From Paraconiothyrium sp. Pb-2020 (lineage: Eukaryota > Ascomycota > Dothideomycetes > Pleosporales > Didymosphaeriaceae), in assembly GCA_022419385.1 (NCBI GenBank), contig JAJUBI010000003.1, forward strand, positions 3,906,001 to 3,970,000: 64,000 nt of DNA, read 5' to 3'. Every line of letters starts with the position of its first letter. Position 1 is the first letter of the stretch. Position numbers and translations under genes: made by a program. Positions 1-11,181 of the stretch are shown one piece after another. The notes below the pieces were generated by a model. The model saw nothing but the letters and a program-made list of their open reading frames with translations. It was not told the origin of the DNA and made no database searches.

Positions 1-1471
1 CGAGAACGCCCCCGAGCACCGAACCGATACCTCCCAGATGGTGCAGCAATGGAGAGCTAATGGCGCGCAAATATGACGATGGTATGCGCATGAAAGCATT
101 CACAACCTCGCTAACAACCTGGCAGCGCTGTTCAATAGTGTTCTGCTCTGACGCAAGAAGGACCATCCGCAAAAGCTGCACAGTAGCAGTGATATTGGCG
201 GCTTGAAAACCATATCGGTCCTTGGTCTGGTCTCCTGTCCTCTCGCTGATTTCGCGGAAATGATAGGGCAGGCCGTAGTATATGCGATCTACTTCAGCTT
301 GGAGTGTTCTAGCAGAGGGCGACGCCTCAAAATTGGCGGCAATCTCCAAGAAAGAGCGCTTCTTCTTAGTATGACTGTGCAGCTTCATTGTAACGTGTTC
401 AAGTAGGCGCCACAGATCGGTTGTAATGTTCCATCCGTGCACCCAACTATCTTGTGAAACATTGGAGGACGGACTGGTGACATCGACGGGAGATTGTGGC
501 TCCATCTTGTAGCCGGTATTATCAAAGTAAGCATCGTCTAGCTCTGTCGTATACCGAACGCTTGACTGTTCTTCCCGACTACGAATTACACTATTGAAGA
601 CGATGCAAGAAAAAATGTCAAGGGTGTACATGGACCAGTACTGTACACGTCATCAGCAAGCTCCGTTGTACAGAGTCATGGAACGTACCAGCCGCCGGCG
701 TTCTTCCAACTCAACGATTGTGAGGTCTCGGGGCCAGTTGGCCTCGTCATGCAAGCCATCCATGGCTACCAGGGCATGGTACTTGCCGAGGTAGGCCTGC
801 ATGTCACGGGAGTTTCCCTGCTGAATAGCAGTCAGTGAAAGCAGTGCGTAGGCCCGCATGAGATTGAGGCTCTGTTTTGGCGTGTCCGTCTTAGGCAAAG
901 CATTGATTGCCGCCTCGTAGAAGATTGATGGAGAGGTGCTCCCCAGGGTCTGCCCGTCCCAGGTCGAGTCGAACAGAGCATTGTCAGCCGCGCGCGCAGA
1001 GGCGAGAGCACAAGCCGCCATTGTCACGGCGAACATCTCCGGGGAGTTACCGTATTCACCGCGAGATATCTTGCGGAAGAAAGTGGGACGGTGGAACAGA
1101 GGGAATATCGGATAGACGACTTCAAAGTAAACTTCGATGAGGTCGACGACGGTGGCCTGGCTGGCGATATGCGGCGCGGCCCACGGTGAGGCCGCCGAGG
1201 AACGCGATGAGGTCAGACCGTTGGAGTCTGGCGTGTGTGCTATGTGGAGTGAAGGCGGCGGCGTGTGGTGCGAGGCCGCCCGGTCCGGCTTCACGCCTCG
1301 CCGCCTCACGACGCGGTCGCGTGTGCATGCTTGGTTGAAGTCGACACAATTGCTGCATCGCTGGTGGATGTCTCCTTCACCGGGCTGACAGCGGATACTG
1401 CGCCGATGGCAGTAATCGCAGGCCTGAGTAACGCGTCGGCGTTTTGCTGGCCGGTTCGAGTCGCTAGTCAT
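1..1471 (-). CDS. Zn2Cys6 (Gal4-type) transcription factor, 3' end outside window
   Basis: Fungal zinc binuclear cluster activator, expected to act in the nucleus. Exon 1 is 1471-689 and exon 2 runs from 640 past the left edge; the 48-bp intron 688-641 has donor GTACGT and acceptor TACAG. The splice gives a junction reading ERRRL/YWSMYTLDIFSC, typical of the fungal-specific TF domain. The Zn cluster is at residues 18-49 (CX2CX6CX10CX2CX6C), preceded by the basic stretch KRRR. The middle homology region follows from about residue 100 (VVDLIEVYFEVVYPIFPLFH). The frame stays open to base 1. It is transcribed away from the anhydro-sugar kinase at 1943, with a 471-bp shared promoter, so it could control that gene (inference). 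Confidence 0.9.
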
Positions 1472-1942
1472 GTTTTAAACGATGAGCCCAGGTAAAGTGG
1501 CCTCGATGCGGGGTGCGAAGGTGGAGAGAAGGCGCAGGATTGATGCGGGCGACACGAGCTTTTAGCCTTTTAAGCATGCGAGCACCGGCCTTTCATCCTG
1601 CCCCATTGAGGTTAAGAAGCTTCGGGTCGCCTTGACCACACGATGTCGGCCCACATCTGTCCCTCAACTCCACAATGGCTCTGCGCTTGCATGCTGCCGT
1701 TACCGGCTGGTGCTTCACCTGCTGGTCTTCGTCCCAGAGTCTCATCCTTCGCCCACGTGGCAATCCCATGCCCCGGCGGATTTCCCTTTCTGGCGCCATA
1801 AAAGGGCCGACAATGGCGGGCGTGTGGCGATATGTGCAGCGTTTCACTTTATCTGAACATAAGCATCCTGTCTGGTTCCGGCGACGTCCAAAACCCCCAG
1901 TCCCCCAGTCCCCCAGTCGCTCACTCGCTCACTCCCTCAATC
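1472..1942. promoter_or_regulatory. Shared promoter between Zn2Cys6 regulator and anhydro-sugar kinase
   Basis: Divergent intergenic region of 471 bp. It holds a perfect palindromic CACGTG box at 1754-1759 and a TATA-like ATAAAA at 1798-1803, about 140 bp before the kinase ATG. A pyrimidine-rich CCCAGTC tandem (about 1896-1920) lies in the probable leader of the kinase. The function of the CACGTG box (bHLH site) is inference. Confidence 0.45.
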
Positions 1943-3304
1943 ATGGTCTCTTTCACAAACGGCCATCAGGTCAACGGGAACGCTCCGAATCGTCTTCACG
2001 GAGATGCCCCCCTTGACCTGACTGTCCTCGGCATGAACTCCGGGACATCCATGGACGGCATCGACTGTGCTCTTTGCAGATTTCGCCAGTCCTCGCCTTC
2101 ATCCCCTATGAACTTTGAGCTCCTACAATATGACGAGATACCCCTGGAACCTGTCATCAAGAAGCGTGTCATGAACATCATCTACCACAACCGCACCACG
2201 CCTGAAGAACTGTCCGAAGTCAACGTCCTTCTTGGAGAGACTTTTGCAGCCGCCGCGATCGAGTTCGCTTCCAAGCACAGCATACCCCTATCCGACATCG
2301 ATGTCATCGGCTCGCACGGCCAGACGATCTGGCTACTCAGTATGCCGGAGAAAGGTCACACCAAGTCTGCCTTGACCATGGCGGAAGGCACATTTCTCTC
2401 TTCACGAACAGGCATTACCTCTGTCACTGATTTTCGTGTCTCAGATCAGGCCGCCGGGCGCCAAGGTGCGCCACTCATCGCATTCTTCGACGCACTCGTG
2501 CTCCATCACCCTACAAAGCTCCGGGCGTGTCAGAATATCGGAGGAATTGCCAACGTATGCTTTATCCCTCCAGACCGGGATGGGGAGCTGAATCAAGAAT
2601 TCTTTGATTTTGACACAGGCCCCGGCAATGTCTTCATCGATGCTGCCGTCAGACATTTCACTAACGGCAAAATGGAGTACGATAAAGACGGTAAAATGGG
2701 CGCGGCGGGCACAGTCGATCAAGACATGGTAGACGAATTCCTAACGACACACCCCTATTTCGCCTTGGACCCACCCAAGACTACTGGGCGTGAAGTGTTC
2801 CGCGATACCATTGCCGATGACATGATCGCGAGGGGCCTTGCCAAGGGGCTATCGCAGAACGACATTGTGGCAACCATCACCCGCATCACTGCACAAGCCA
2901 TCGTCGAGCACTACCGTCGATACATGCCTCAGCAATACGGTCCTCTAGCTGAGATCTTCATGTGCGGCGGCGGTGCTAAAAACCCTAACATTACATCCTT
3001 CTTGCAGAAGTCCTTCCCCGACACAAAAATCATGATGCTAGATGAGGCAGGCATTCCGGGCGACGCGAAAGAAGCTATCACGTTCGCGTGGCAAGGTATG
3101 GAAGCTGTCGTTGGCCGAAGCATCAACGTGCCTGATCGTGTCGAGACCCGCCAAGGCTACGTCCTGGGTAAGATCTCACCGGGACGGAACTATCGCCAGG
3201 TCTTGCGCAAGGGTATCGAGTTTGGCGGTAAGCTTAATGGACTGCGGCCGGTGACGAAGATGGTGAATTGGAAGAACGGGCAGATTCTGAGCAACACTTG
3301 GTAG
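1943..3304 (+). CDS. Levoglucosan / anhydro-sugar kinase (AnmK family)
   Basis: Single-exon kinase of 453 aa in the bacterial anhydro-N-acetylmuramic acid kinase family. Fungal members include the levoglucosan kinase of Lipomyces starkeyi, which opens and phosphorylates 1,6-anhydroglucose to glucose-6-phosphate. Since fungi have no peptidoglycan, levoglucosan or a related anhydro-sugar is the likelier substrate (inference). Visible motifs: ATP-phosphate loop GMNSGTSMDGID (residues 30-41), IGSHGQTIW, a FRVSDQAAGRQGAPL segment with the catalytic-Asp region, NIGGIANV, FDFDTGPGNVF and MCGGGAKNP. The frame is open upstream to 1832, but the ATG at 1943 sits just before the conserved core and after a TATA-like element, so it is preferred. 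No signal peptide; presumably cytosolic. Confidence 0.88.
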   Translation: MVSFTNGHQVNGNAPNRLHGDAPLDLTVLGMNSGTSMDGIDCALCRFRQSSPSSPMNFELLQYDEIPLEPVIKKRVMNIIYHNRTTPEELSEVNVLLGETFAAAAIEFASKHSIPLSDIDVIGSHGQTIWLLSMPEKGHTKSALTMAEGTFLSSRTGITSVTDFRVSDQAAGRQGAPLIAFFDALVLHHPTKLRACQNIGGIANVCFIPPDRDGELNQEFFDFDTGPGNVFIDAAVRHFTNGKMEYDKDGKMGAAGTVDQDMVDEFLTTHPYFALDPPKTTGREVFRDTIADDMIARGLAKGLSQNDIVATITRITAQAIVEHYRRYMPQQYGPLAEIFMCGGGAKNPNITSFLQKSFPDTKIMMLDEAGIPGDAKEAITFAWQGMEAVVGRSINVPDRVETRQGYVLGKISPGRNYRQVLRKGIEFGGKLNGLRPVTKMVNWKNGQILSNTW

Positions 3305-3683
3305 AGGAAGCGGGGTTTCGGTATCTATATTTAGCGATGCAATTCCAGGAGACCAACGCCCGCTGTCAATGGGATGTGTTCAATTTGGAAACCCCCTCAA
3401 CTCTTGTGCCATGAGGAAATTTTGAGTACACTAAAACCCAGGAGTAACCTATAACAATGGTGTATAGTGTGTACAATGAGACTTCGGTACAAGAAAGTGA
3501 TGTAGCGTAAAAAAGTCTCCGTAGAACGAAGCATAGAAGGCCCGATAAGATTATAACCATCCGCGCGTCGTAAGGTGGAAATCAAATTACCCGTCGTGTA
3601 CAATATAGAAAAGATTGTGCCGTGGCGAAGCCTTAAGAGATGGTGGGGAGTAGTAACATAATGGTCCCATGCCTCGAGACCTT
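3305..3683. other. Intergenic between convergent genes
   Basis: 379 bp separating the 3' ends of the anhydro-sugar kinase (+) and protein kinase 1 (-). AT-richer than the flanking genes, with no coding-like frame. It should hold both 3' UTRs. Confidence 0.5.
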
Positions 3684-5230
3684 TCATTCATGTATCGTGC
3701 CATTAATGGACACTGTAGTGCCGCCGGTTTGAGCACGCTTAGGGAATCGCAATTTTTCCGGAGGTGCGACGTCGTTTAGCAATCGCGCTGGATCCGCGTC
3801 CGCATGCTGTACGATTGTGCGAAGTTGTTCAACCATTTCTGTGGCCGTGGCACGCTGATCTACTTCAACTTGAAGCAAACGTGTCTCGATCAAGGTGAGA
3901 ACATCCTCAAAGATGGTGCCGCCTCTGCAACGATTATCTTGACGTAGCAACCTCAGAGCCGTGGTAACTACAGGATGTATTTCTGTTCTTCTCCTTGATG
4001 TTGATGTTTCTCTGTTGGCAAGATAGAATGCGTAATCGGGCGCATGTCTTGCGTAGCCGAACGAATCTACTGATGCCATGTCGTGAAGGATCCAGAGCGA
4101 GAATTCGAGGAAGATGCACCCAATGGACCAGACGTCGTATCTGCGTGCTCTCGGTGAGAACTGGCTTGCGTGAGTTTCGGGTGCTTCGTAACTGGGTGTG
4201 GTGGCTCTAGTAGTAGTTCCCACCTGGCGCAGCCGTGTAGCTTTGTCATGAGTTCGGGAGACGCCTACGTCTGATACAACCAGTCTTCCTCCGTCAGGCC
4301 CAGTGAAATGAAGAATGTTTTCGGGCTTCATATCGCCGTGCCGGCAATTCACCGAATGCAAAGCTTCTATGGCTTCAGCGACGCCTAGCATTTGTCGCAA
4401 GCACCATATAGTCAGCACTCTATCTCGAACGCATGTATTCTGGAAAGTCCAAAAATCTGCCAAAGTCCCCCCATCTGCCCACGGAAAAATGACATAATGC
4501 GTTGTGTTCTTAGTAAATGTGGCCATGTGTCTGATTAGATGGTCGTGTTTCAGCAACGCGAGTGTCCTCAGATTCTCTTTCTCCTGAAGGAAAACGTCTT
4601 CTTTCCACATTTCCTTGGTCGCGACGTATTCCATATTTGCGAATAGGTGAGGTCCGCAATAGTGAGCCGGATGAAGCTTGCTTTTGTGAACCGCGCTGGT
4701 TGGGCCGTGTCCGATTGGTGCTGTTTCCACGAACGGCAAAGGACACCGCGCCGGTTTATCTCGATATGCTGGCCGGAAGCGTCCAAAGACGGAGCCAAGA
4801 CGGTCCATTGTCTTTCAACAAAATGGACGATCCTCTCCTCCCTTATGCTAGCGAGACTACGAAACACTGTTCCATCCCTGGAGACCAATGTTCTCCCGTC
4901 CTTGTCCAGGTGAACCGGTAATCGCTCGTCGGTGAGGCCTTCGGCCAACAACTTCTTGATGGCATCAGGTTCTCCGACACTTAGGAGGATCGCAAAAACC
5001 TTCCTGGCACGTTCCTCAACTGTGCGCGGTAGTGCCCTAATCAGTGACTTTGTGCTCAATGCAGCTTTTACAACGACGCCCTTACTCAAGACGCTACGCA
5101 CGTTGTCCTCCGTGATTTCTTTCTCGAGGACGTCGAGAGGAAGAAATCTCTGCTCGTTATTGAGAGAGCAGCCGACGAGCGCTTTCTCGAGGCGCGAAAA
5201 CATGGATTCATTTGTATTGTTTGCGCGCAT
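3684..5230 (-). pseudogene. Serine/threonine protein kinase paralog 1, broken by a one-base frameshift
   Basis: Two overlapping frames make one kinase-like protein. The upstream frame (ATG at 5230, alternative 5203 or 5356) carries an N-terminal domain ending ERQWTVLAP; the downstream frame resumes with VFGRFRPAYRDKPARCPLPF and runs to 3684. The paralog at 6482-8463 has a continuous QWPFLSPVFEES here, so a G has apparently been lost at about 4790/4791. The kinase domain has a glycine loop (IGHGPTSAVHK), beta-3 lysine (VATKEM), HGDMKPENIL in place of HRD, DVG in place of DFG, and YEAPET. Either a recent pseudogene or a sequencing error. If the base is restored the product would be roughly 515 aa. 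Divergent from its paralog across about 1.25 kb. Confidence 0.8.
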
Positions 5231-6481
5231 GACTTTGAATTGGGCTGTGAAGCTCGTCGGACACAAGAATTTCGATGTTGTCGATGAGGTCGCTATACGT
5301 CCCAGAAAGTGCAACAACAGCGATATATTCGCGTATCTAGAAAGCTGAAATCCCACCCATGTGTCTCTATTAGCAGGTGAGTACTAGTCCGGATGCCTAA
5401 TTGCAGGCAGGTCGTATGGTAGTAAGCATCTCTAGCGAAAGGCGGATGAACAGCCAATCGTGCCATATCCAGCCCTACCTGTTGAAGTGCGTGCATATGT
5501 GTGGCGCGCGTCAGCCAAGGGTTCTACACGATAGTGACAGGGCGATCATGCAGCTTGGTTCGACTCGACGGATCTAGGCAGCCTGCTGCTGAGGATAATT
5601 ACTTGCTCCCGACCCTGGCGATGCACGATAAGAGTGCATGGCTCAAAGTCCGCATAGCAATTGGTACGCTCGTACATTCTCAAGGGTCCAGCAGCCGATG
5701 CAGTACGAATGTGTGGGCCGCCATTGGGGTGATGCAGGTGGAAAAGCGGGGGTAGTCTCGACTGAGTGCACCGGTCAAGAGTTCACGCCAAGACGCGGGT
5801 TCAGCCTATTTCCTCCACCTAGCTTTTCCGGTGAACAACCTCGAAGATGACCTCCAATAATACCTAAACACGTCGATCAGCCTTGCTGTAAAGCATCTCC
5901 AATATGCGTCTCGTCCAAGTGAGCCGCACAATGTATGCGCTTACCGAAGCTCGCAGCCAAAAGATTTCAGCTGGTATTCAACCCCAGGGGATATCCCATG
6001 ATTGAAGAGCCTTTTTGGTCTTGCTACTCGCGATAAGCCTCATGTTCACATACTTCTCGGCTATCAAGGTACGTAGGTAATGTCAGGAGCAGTTGGTATC
6101 TAGTCCATCTAAAGTTGTAGAACCTCAGAGACACTAATTGTCGACAAGGCAAGATTGCTTTGCGGAACTCAGCGCAGGACAGCTGATAGTCTTGCAAGAG
6201 AAGATTCTCGTGGAAAGACAAATTTTAAACCAACAGAAAGTTCTTCGGGTAGAGCAGAAAACTATCGGCTTCAGAGAAGCACGACATCGACGACAATTAC
6301 AAGCAGCATCACCCCAGTATCAGAGAGGAATCGAAGATATACTAACGAGAGCCTCTCCTCATTGGCTAATTCTACCGGTGGCTGGAAGGTGAAGAGAAGA
6401 AATACCGACGACAGCGCGTCGTCACCAATAATAGCATTCCGTGACCACGTTCGAAGGAGGTGTACCAGCAGCAGTGACGAG
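5231..6481. other. Divergent intergenic region between the two kinase paralogs
   Basis: 1.25 kb between the first ATGs of the two kinases. The frame of kinase 2 stays open upstream from 6482 to at least 6155 without an ATG and is Ser/Thr/Arg-rich, so part of this stretch may be a 5' exon of kinase 2 with its ATG further left. No other gene was recognised. Confidence 0.4.
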
Positions 6482-8463
6482 ATGTCGGGCTCGAATGGAC
6501 GAGATCGAAGACGAAGAATTTCAAGAAAGTCTCTACGTAGCGACATCAAAGCAGTCATGGTTCTGCAAGATCATGCCGACCTGCAATTTGTTCTAGCGAG
6601 CGCTTTGAGCGAGCTCTTTTGCAAAGATACGGTCGCAAGGATACTAGACCGACATAAGGACTCTTTTGAAGAAAAGCTGTCATCTCTGGAAGCATTCATC
6701 TATAGCAAGGCTACAATCATATTTGCAATTCTGGCGTGGGCAGATTCGGAGTCACTGATCGAGGAGTTCTTCCAACACAATTTTGCAGACGAGCAGTTGC
6801 CGGTCCGTTTGGTGATCAACGAGGATCTTGTTGATGCGATCTCGCTTCGTCTCGGAAACACAAGGATTGAAGAGCACCCATTCAACAACGCCCATTGGAC
6901 CGATCGAAACATTGAAGATTTCTGTAATTCTTATCAGTGGCCGTTTCTTAGCCCTGTCTTCGAGGAAAGTCAATTCCGGTATGAGTTTCCCAAACGTACG
7001 CGAATGCCATTTGTAGACGAACGGCACAAAAGCTTCAAAGAGAGCTACTTTAGCGTGGTAGAGGAATGGCGAATACACCGAGATCATATTCGCACACCGA
7101 AACTAATCGTAAGGACCTCTCTTCTTTACCATGACAGTCACTAAAGCACGTACACTTTTGGAAGAAAGCACGCCGCGTGACCTGAGCGGTTACTAAGAGG
7201 TGCTCTTTTGTGCCTGTATTATGTTATTTACTGTGCAGTTTGAGGCAGGCTAACTCAAGGCAGCGAATGCCCAAAGACTCCAAAGAGCATCCCACGGTTG
7301 CCGTCAAAAGGCTGAAACAGATGACTATGAATGATGCTGACTTCAAGGCTGTAGCCGGATCCGAAGTCGATGCTCTGGAAGCCATTCGCGATCTTGATCA
7401 CCCGCACCTAGTGAAAGCGGTTGCTTATTATAGCATAGGCAAGAACCACTACATCATGTTTCCGTGGGCTCGTTGGGGCAATCTTCGCGCCTTCTGGGAA
7501 AAAGAATCTCCTCGACTTGACCGGGAATTTCTACAGTGGGTATTCGCCCAGATGTGTGGACTTGCTGGAGCTATAAAGACTCTGCATCATTCTCATAAAG
7601 AAAGGTCACTACGTCATGGCGACCTGAAACCCGAGAATATTCTTTGCTTCGATGATCCAAGCAAGGAAGCAGATGACAAAATTGGCTCTTGCATACTTGT
7701 CATTGCCGATGTGGGATTGAGTCGAAGCCACGAAAAGGTGACTGAGCTTCGGAATATGGCTACCCGCACGAAAAGCGGCACAATCAAGTATGAGCCACCC
7801 GAGACCGAGCTGCAACCGAACGAGCCTAGATCACGTCGATATGATGTGTGGTCAATAGGCTGCATCTATCTTGAATTTGCCATATGGATCCTATATGGAC
7901 CTGAAGGACTGGATCATTTCAGAGAGGATCTTGGTGCCCTAGGGGAGACAACACGATTTTACGTGATCGAGCAAATACAACATTCAGACAAGACCAGAAT
8001 TCCGACTGCTCGACTCAATAACGTTGTCCAGAAATGGATAGACTGGATTAAGAAAGACGCGCGATGTCAGAGGCCAACCGCCATTCGAAGTTTAGTAGAT
8101 CTTATCGTAGAAAGACTACTGATCGTCGATGTCAGTGCTCCTTCCCGCATTGAGTCACGCCGTCTTACATTCCTCGATAATGAAGACTCTAAGTCTGGTA
8201 CTGTGCCATCTTTCAGTTTAAGAGCACCCACAGTCGACTTCACCTCAGCCAACGACCCAACTCACCGAGCTCGTGCCAGCGCAGAAGAAATGGATGAAAA
8301 GCTGAAGAGTATCTTTGAGCAAGCAACTACATCTACCAGAGACCAAGTGGAATGGATAAATTTCAACGCACCGTCGCAGCATGGGCCAAAACGCTATGGA
8401 GACCGTCTTATGGCGTCAGATGCAGCGGAGCGACGGAATCAACAGGTACGCCAGCTCGGCTAA
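6482..8463 (+). CDS. Serine/threonine protein kinase paralog 2
   Basis: Kinase-like protein in two exons, 6482-7108 and 7249-8463. The intron has donor GTAAGG, a TTACTAAG branch site near 7190 and acceptor GGCAG; the nearer AG at 7238 would bring a stop into frame. About 613 aa from the first ATG. The N-terminal domain (about 200 aa) matches that of paralog 1, including QWPFLSPVF. The kinase core keeps VAVKRL, HGDLKPENIL (HGD, not HRD), ADVGLS (DVG, not DFG), YEPPET and YDVWSIGCIYLEF. The glycine loop is degenerate (DERHKSFKESYFSVV) with no glycines, so nucleotide binding may be altered. A C-terminal tail of about 100 aa is Ser/Arg-rich. The HET gene starts 226 bp downstream in the same orientation. 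Confidence 0.8.
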
Positions 8464-8689
8464 TGGAACAACTTTTATGCATCTACTTATTCATTGCGTA
8501 TCGAAAAGAACGAATACGTGAGTTGAATCGCCGTTCAACTTTCAACAACGATGGAACTAACGAAGCTCTCTCTTATCGAAGAGGTTCACTGTACGTCCAA
8601 TCTCTGTAATTACTACACTTACAATCATCTGACACGCACTCCTTCCCTAGCCCCTCGATGATACTTGGAAGTACGCACCAGATACTGAT

Positions 8690-10610
8690 ATGGCGCGACG
8701 AATCTTCGCAGACCCAACTATGCGTTCAAGCGCTACACAATCAATGAAACCGTCTCAACTGTGTTTCCGCTGTAGAGATCTACCTATAGGTCTATCCAGA
8801 CATGAATTTTCTGACACGCTTACTGGCTTGACGGCAGGATCACGATCGTGCGGCTTGTGCCGCTTACTGATGAAACACGTGCATGCGGAAGTTGAAAGTG
8901 ACCATGAGACCTTAAATTTCTTCATAGTCGGCTCGTCTCTCATCTTCCAAGATTGCCTATTACTGCCGATACTATCAATTTATGCCGCCCCCGGTCGGCA
9001 CACCCTCGGTACGTAGAACCCCACAGTACGATGGCCGCGGTGTGTAACATCTGTCCCAGATTTCGACGAGTCGACGGTAAGTCTGCAATTTGGATTTCCT
9101 GAACTCCATGAACCTAGCAGTCATGCACACATGAAAATACTGGACGGATGGATCCATAACTGCAACGAAAATCATCAATGCTTTCCTAAGATGAAGACCT
9201 TTCTTCCCACCCGAGTGTTGGACGTTGGCCAAGGTTTGGGTATAGTCCGCTTGTTCTGCGGTACACGAGGTTACACGAGCCTGGGCAGGTACATCGCACT
9301 TTCTCACCAGTGGGGCTCACCGGAGCAGCATGGGAACTTCTGTACTTACAAGGATAATATTTCTCGACATCAGCATGGCATCACAATCGACAAACTTCCA
9401 AAGACATTCCGGGATGCCATTGTAGTTTGTCGATCTCTAGGCATACAATATCTTTGGATCGACTCTCTTTGTATCATACAGGATGATACAGAAGACTGGG
9501 CCAGAGAATCCAAGCTCATGGAACGGGTGTACAGCAGCGCCTACGTCACCATCGCAGCTACCTGCGCCAGTGGGACAACCGATGGCTTTCTCAAACCCCG
9601 TCCCCATCGGGATTGCGTGATAATGGAAAACAAAGTTGGAATGTCTCACTACATATGCGACGCCATTGATGACTTTACACGAGACGTTGAACAAGGGAAC
9701 CTCAATCGTCGTGGTTGGGTACTACAGGAGCGAGCTCTGTCTCGGCGGACCATCTATTTTGCTGAGAACCAGACATACTGGGAGTGTGGAGAAGGCGTGC
9801 GATGTGAGACGTTGACCAGGATGAACAAGTAGGTCCTTCGCTGATTTAACATATCTTCATACTTAAAATGACAACTACAGTAAGAAAGCGTCCTTTCTTG
9901 GAGATTCGGATTTCCCCAACTCCATTGAGTCATCTGTGAAGGGCACAAAGATCTTGCTATTCCAAAATCTATACGAAAAATACGCGGCCATGGAATTGTC
10001 TTTTATGAAAGACAGACCGATGGCTATTCGAGGTTTGGAGAAAAGATTGGTGCGGACTTTCAAGACAAAGGGCGGTTTTGGCATGTTTGAGTGTTACATG
10101 CACCGATGCCTCCTCTGGAAGCGGGCCAGCTGGTCCCTGAGTCCTATCAATACCTTCGGCGAAGAATCCACCCCTTCTTGGTCATGGATGGCCTACGCAG
10201 GGGGTATTAGGTTCATGGATATCCCGTTTGGAGATATGTCATGGGCCGATGATATCTATTCGCCTTGGCATCATGACGCGATAGCAGATGATCATGCAGA
10301 ATCTTGTGAGCAAAAGGTTAGGCAACCGAGCGCGATCCAAGCTCCAGCGTGGGAACTTGCCAATTCGTTTGCTCCCGAAAACCTATTCCTTGATGATCGT
10401 AGCCGGTCCCTCCCTCAGTCACTGAGGTATATCGTCGTCGGAACAGAGAAGTCTAAGAGACCTGGGAGCAATTATCATCGGGTGTACGTCCTGATAGTTG
10501 CGAGTGTTTCCGGGCATGGAGAACGGGCATATCAGAGGGTTGGAGTGGGAATTCTGGCCGAACCGTTGATCTGCAAAAGCAAGGTGCCTGCGATGATACG
10601 TCTCACTTAA
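8690..10610 (+). CDS. Heterokaryon-incompatibility (HET) domain protein
   Basis: HET-domain protein of 605 aa, a family involved in fungal non-self recognition and programmed cell death. Exons 8690-9008, 9060-9828 and 9881-10610; both introns are about 51 bp with GTACGT and GTAGGT donors, and phases agree. N-terminal Cys pairs (CFRC, CGLC) are typical of the family. The HET core begins near residue 184 with YIALSHQWG, then LPKTFRDAIVVCRSLG, YLWIDSLCIIQDD, a DW..E..LMERVY segment and VTIAAT, followed by RRGWVLQERALSRR. No transmembrane segment or repeat domain was seen. It lies directly behind kinase 2, so the three genes may form one recognition locus (inference). Confidence 0.92.
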
Positions 10611-11181
10611 GATTCATGTTGTATTCTCTTGCAGTCGATTCTAATCCAATGAGTGGGTTCCAACGTGTTTCCAAAGCACACTCTATGTCCACCATCATGA
10701 ACGACGCGACGCCACCTCCAGCTTTTGCTTTCCTACACACCGATAATAGTCATCATAGTTCCATCAAAGCTGTAAACACCAGTTCTGTATAGTAAGGCGT
10801 GCACATTGATGCGTAAGCTGACGTCTCTACGCCCACTCTGGACATATGACAGAGAGGATTGGATCTCATTCCGCAGCAGCGCCTCCACAGAGAGATATCC
10901 CAAGAATGAAGCAGAATCTTCAAGGTCATGCGATATGCTCGCAGGGATCCTACGTACGAAGGTCTTCCTCATGCTGACGGGGACGGCAGCTGTCTGAGCC
11001 AAGAGCGTTTGCTCACCGTAGTTCGATGTGTACAGACGCGATCCTTCGAAATAACTTCGGAAGGGGCCGAACCAAAGGAGTCTCCTGCAATATATAAGAA
11101 GCATAGTTGTGGTCCTAGACGGAATACCGCAGCGTTCATTTGCGCTTCTTCGATCACGACAACAATTGCTTTAGATTCACC
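10611..11181. promoter_or_regulatory. Upstream region of the cupin gene with TATA box
   Basis: 571 bp between the HET gene and the cupin gene. A clear TATATAAG lies at 11091-11098, 84 bp before the ATG at 11182. The rest shows no convincing coding frame. Confidence 0.5.
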
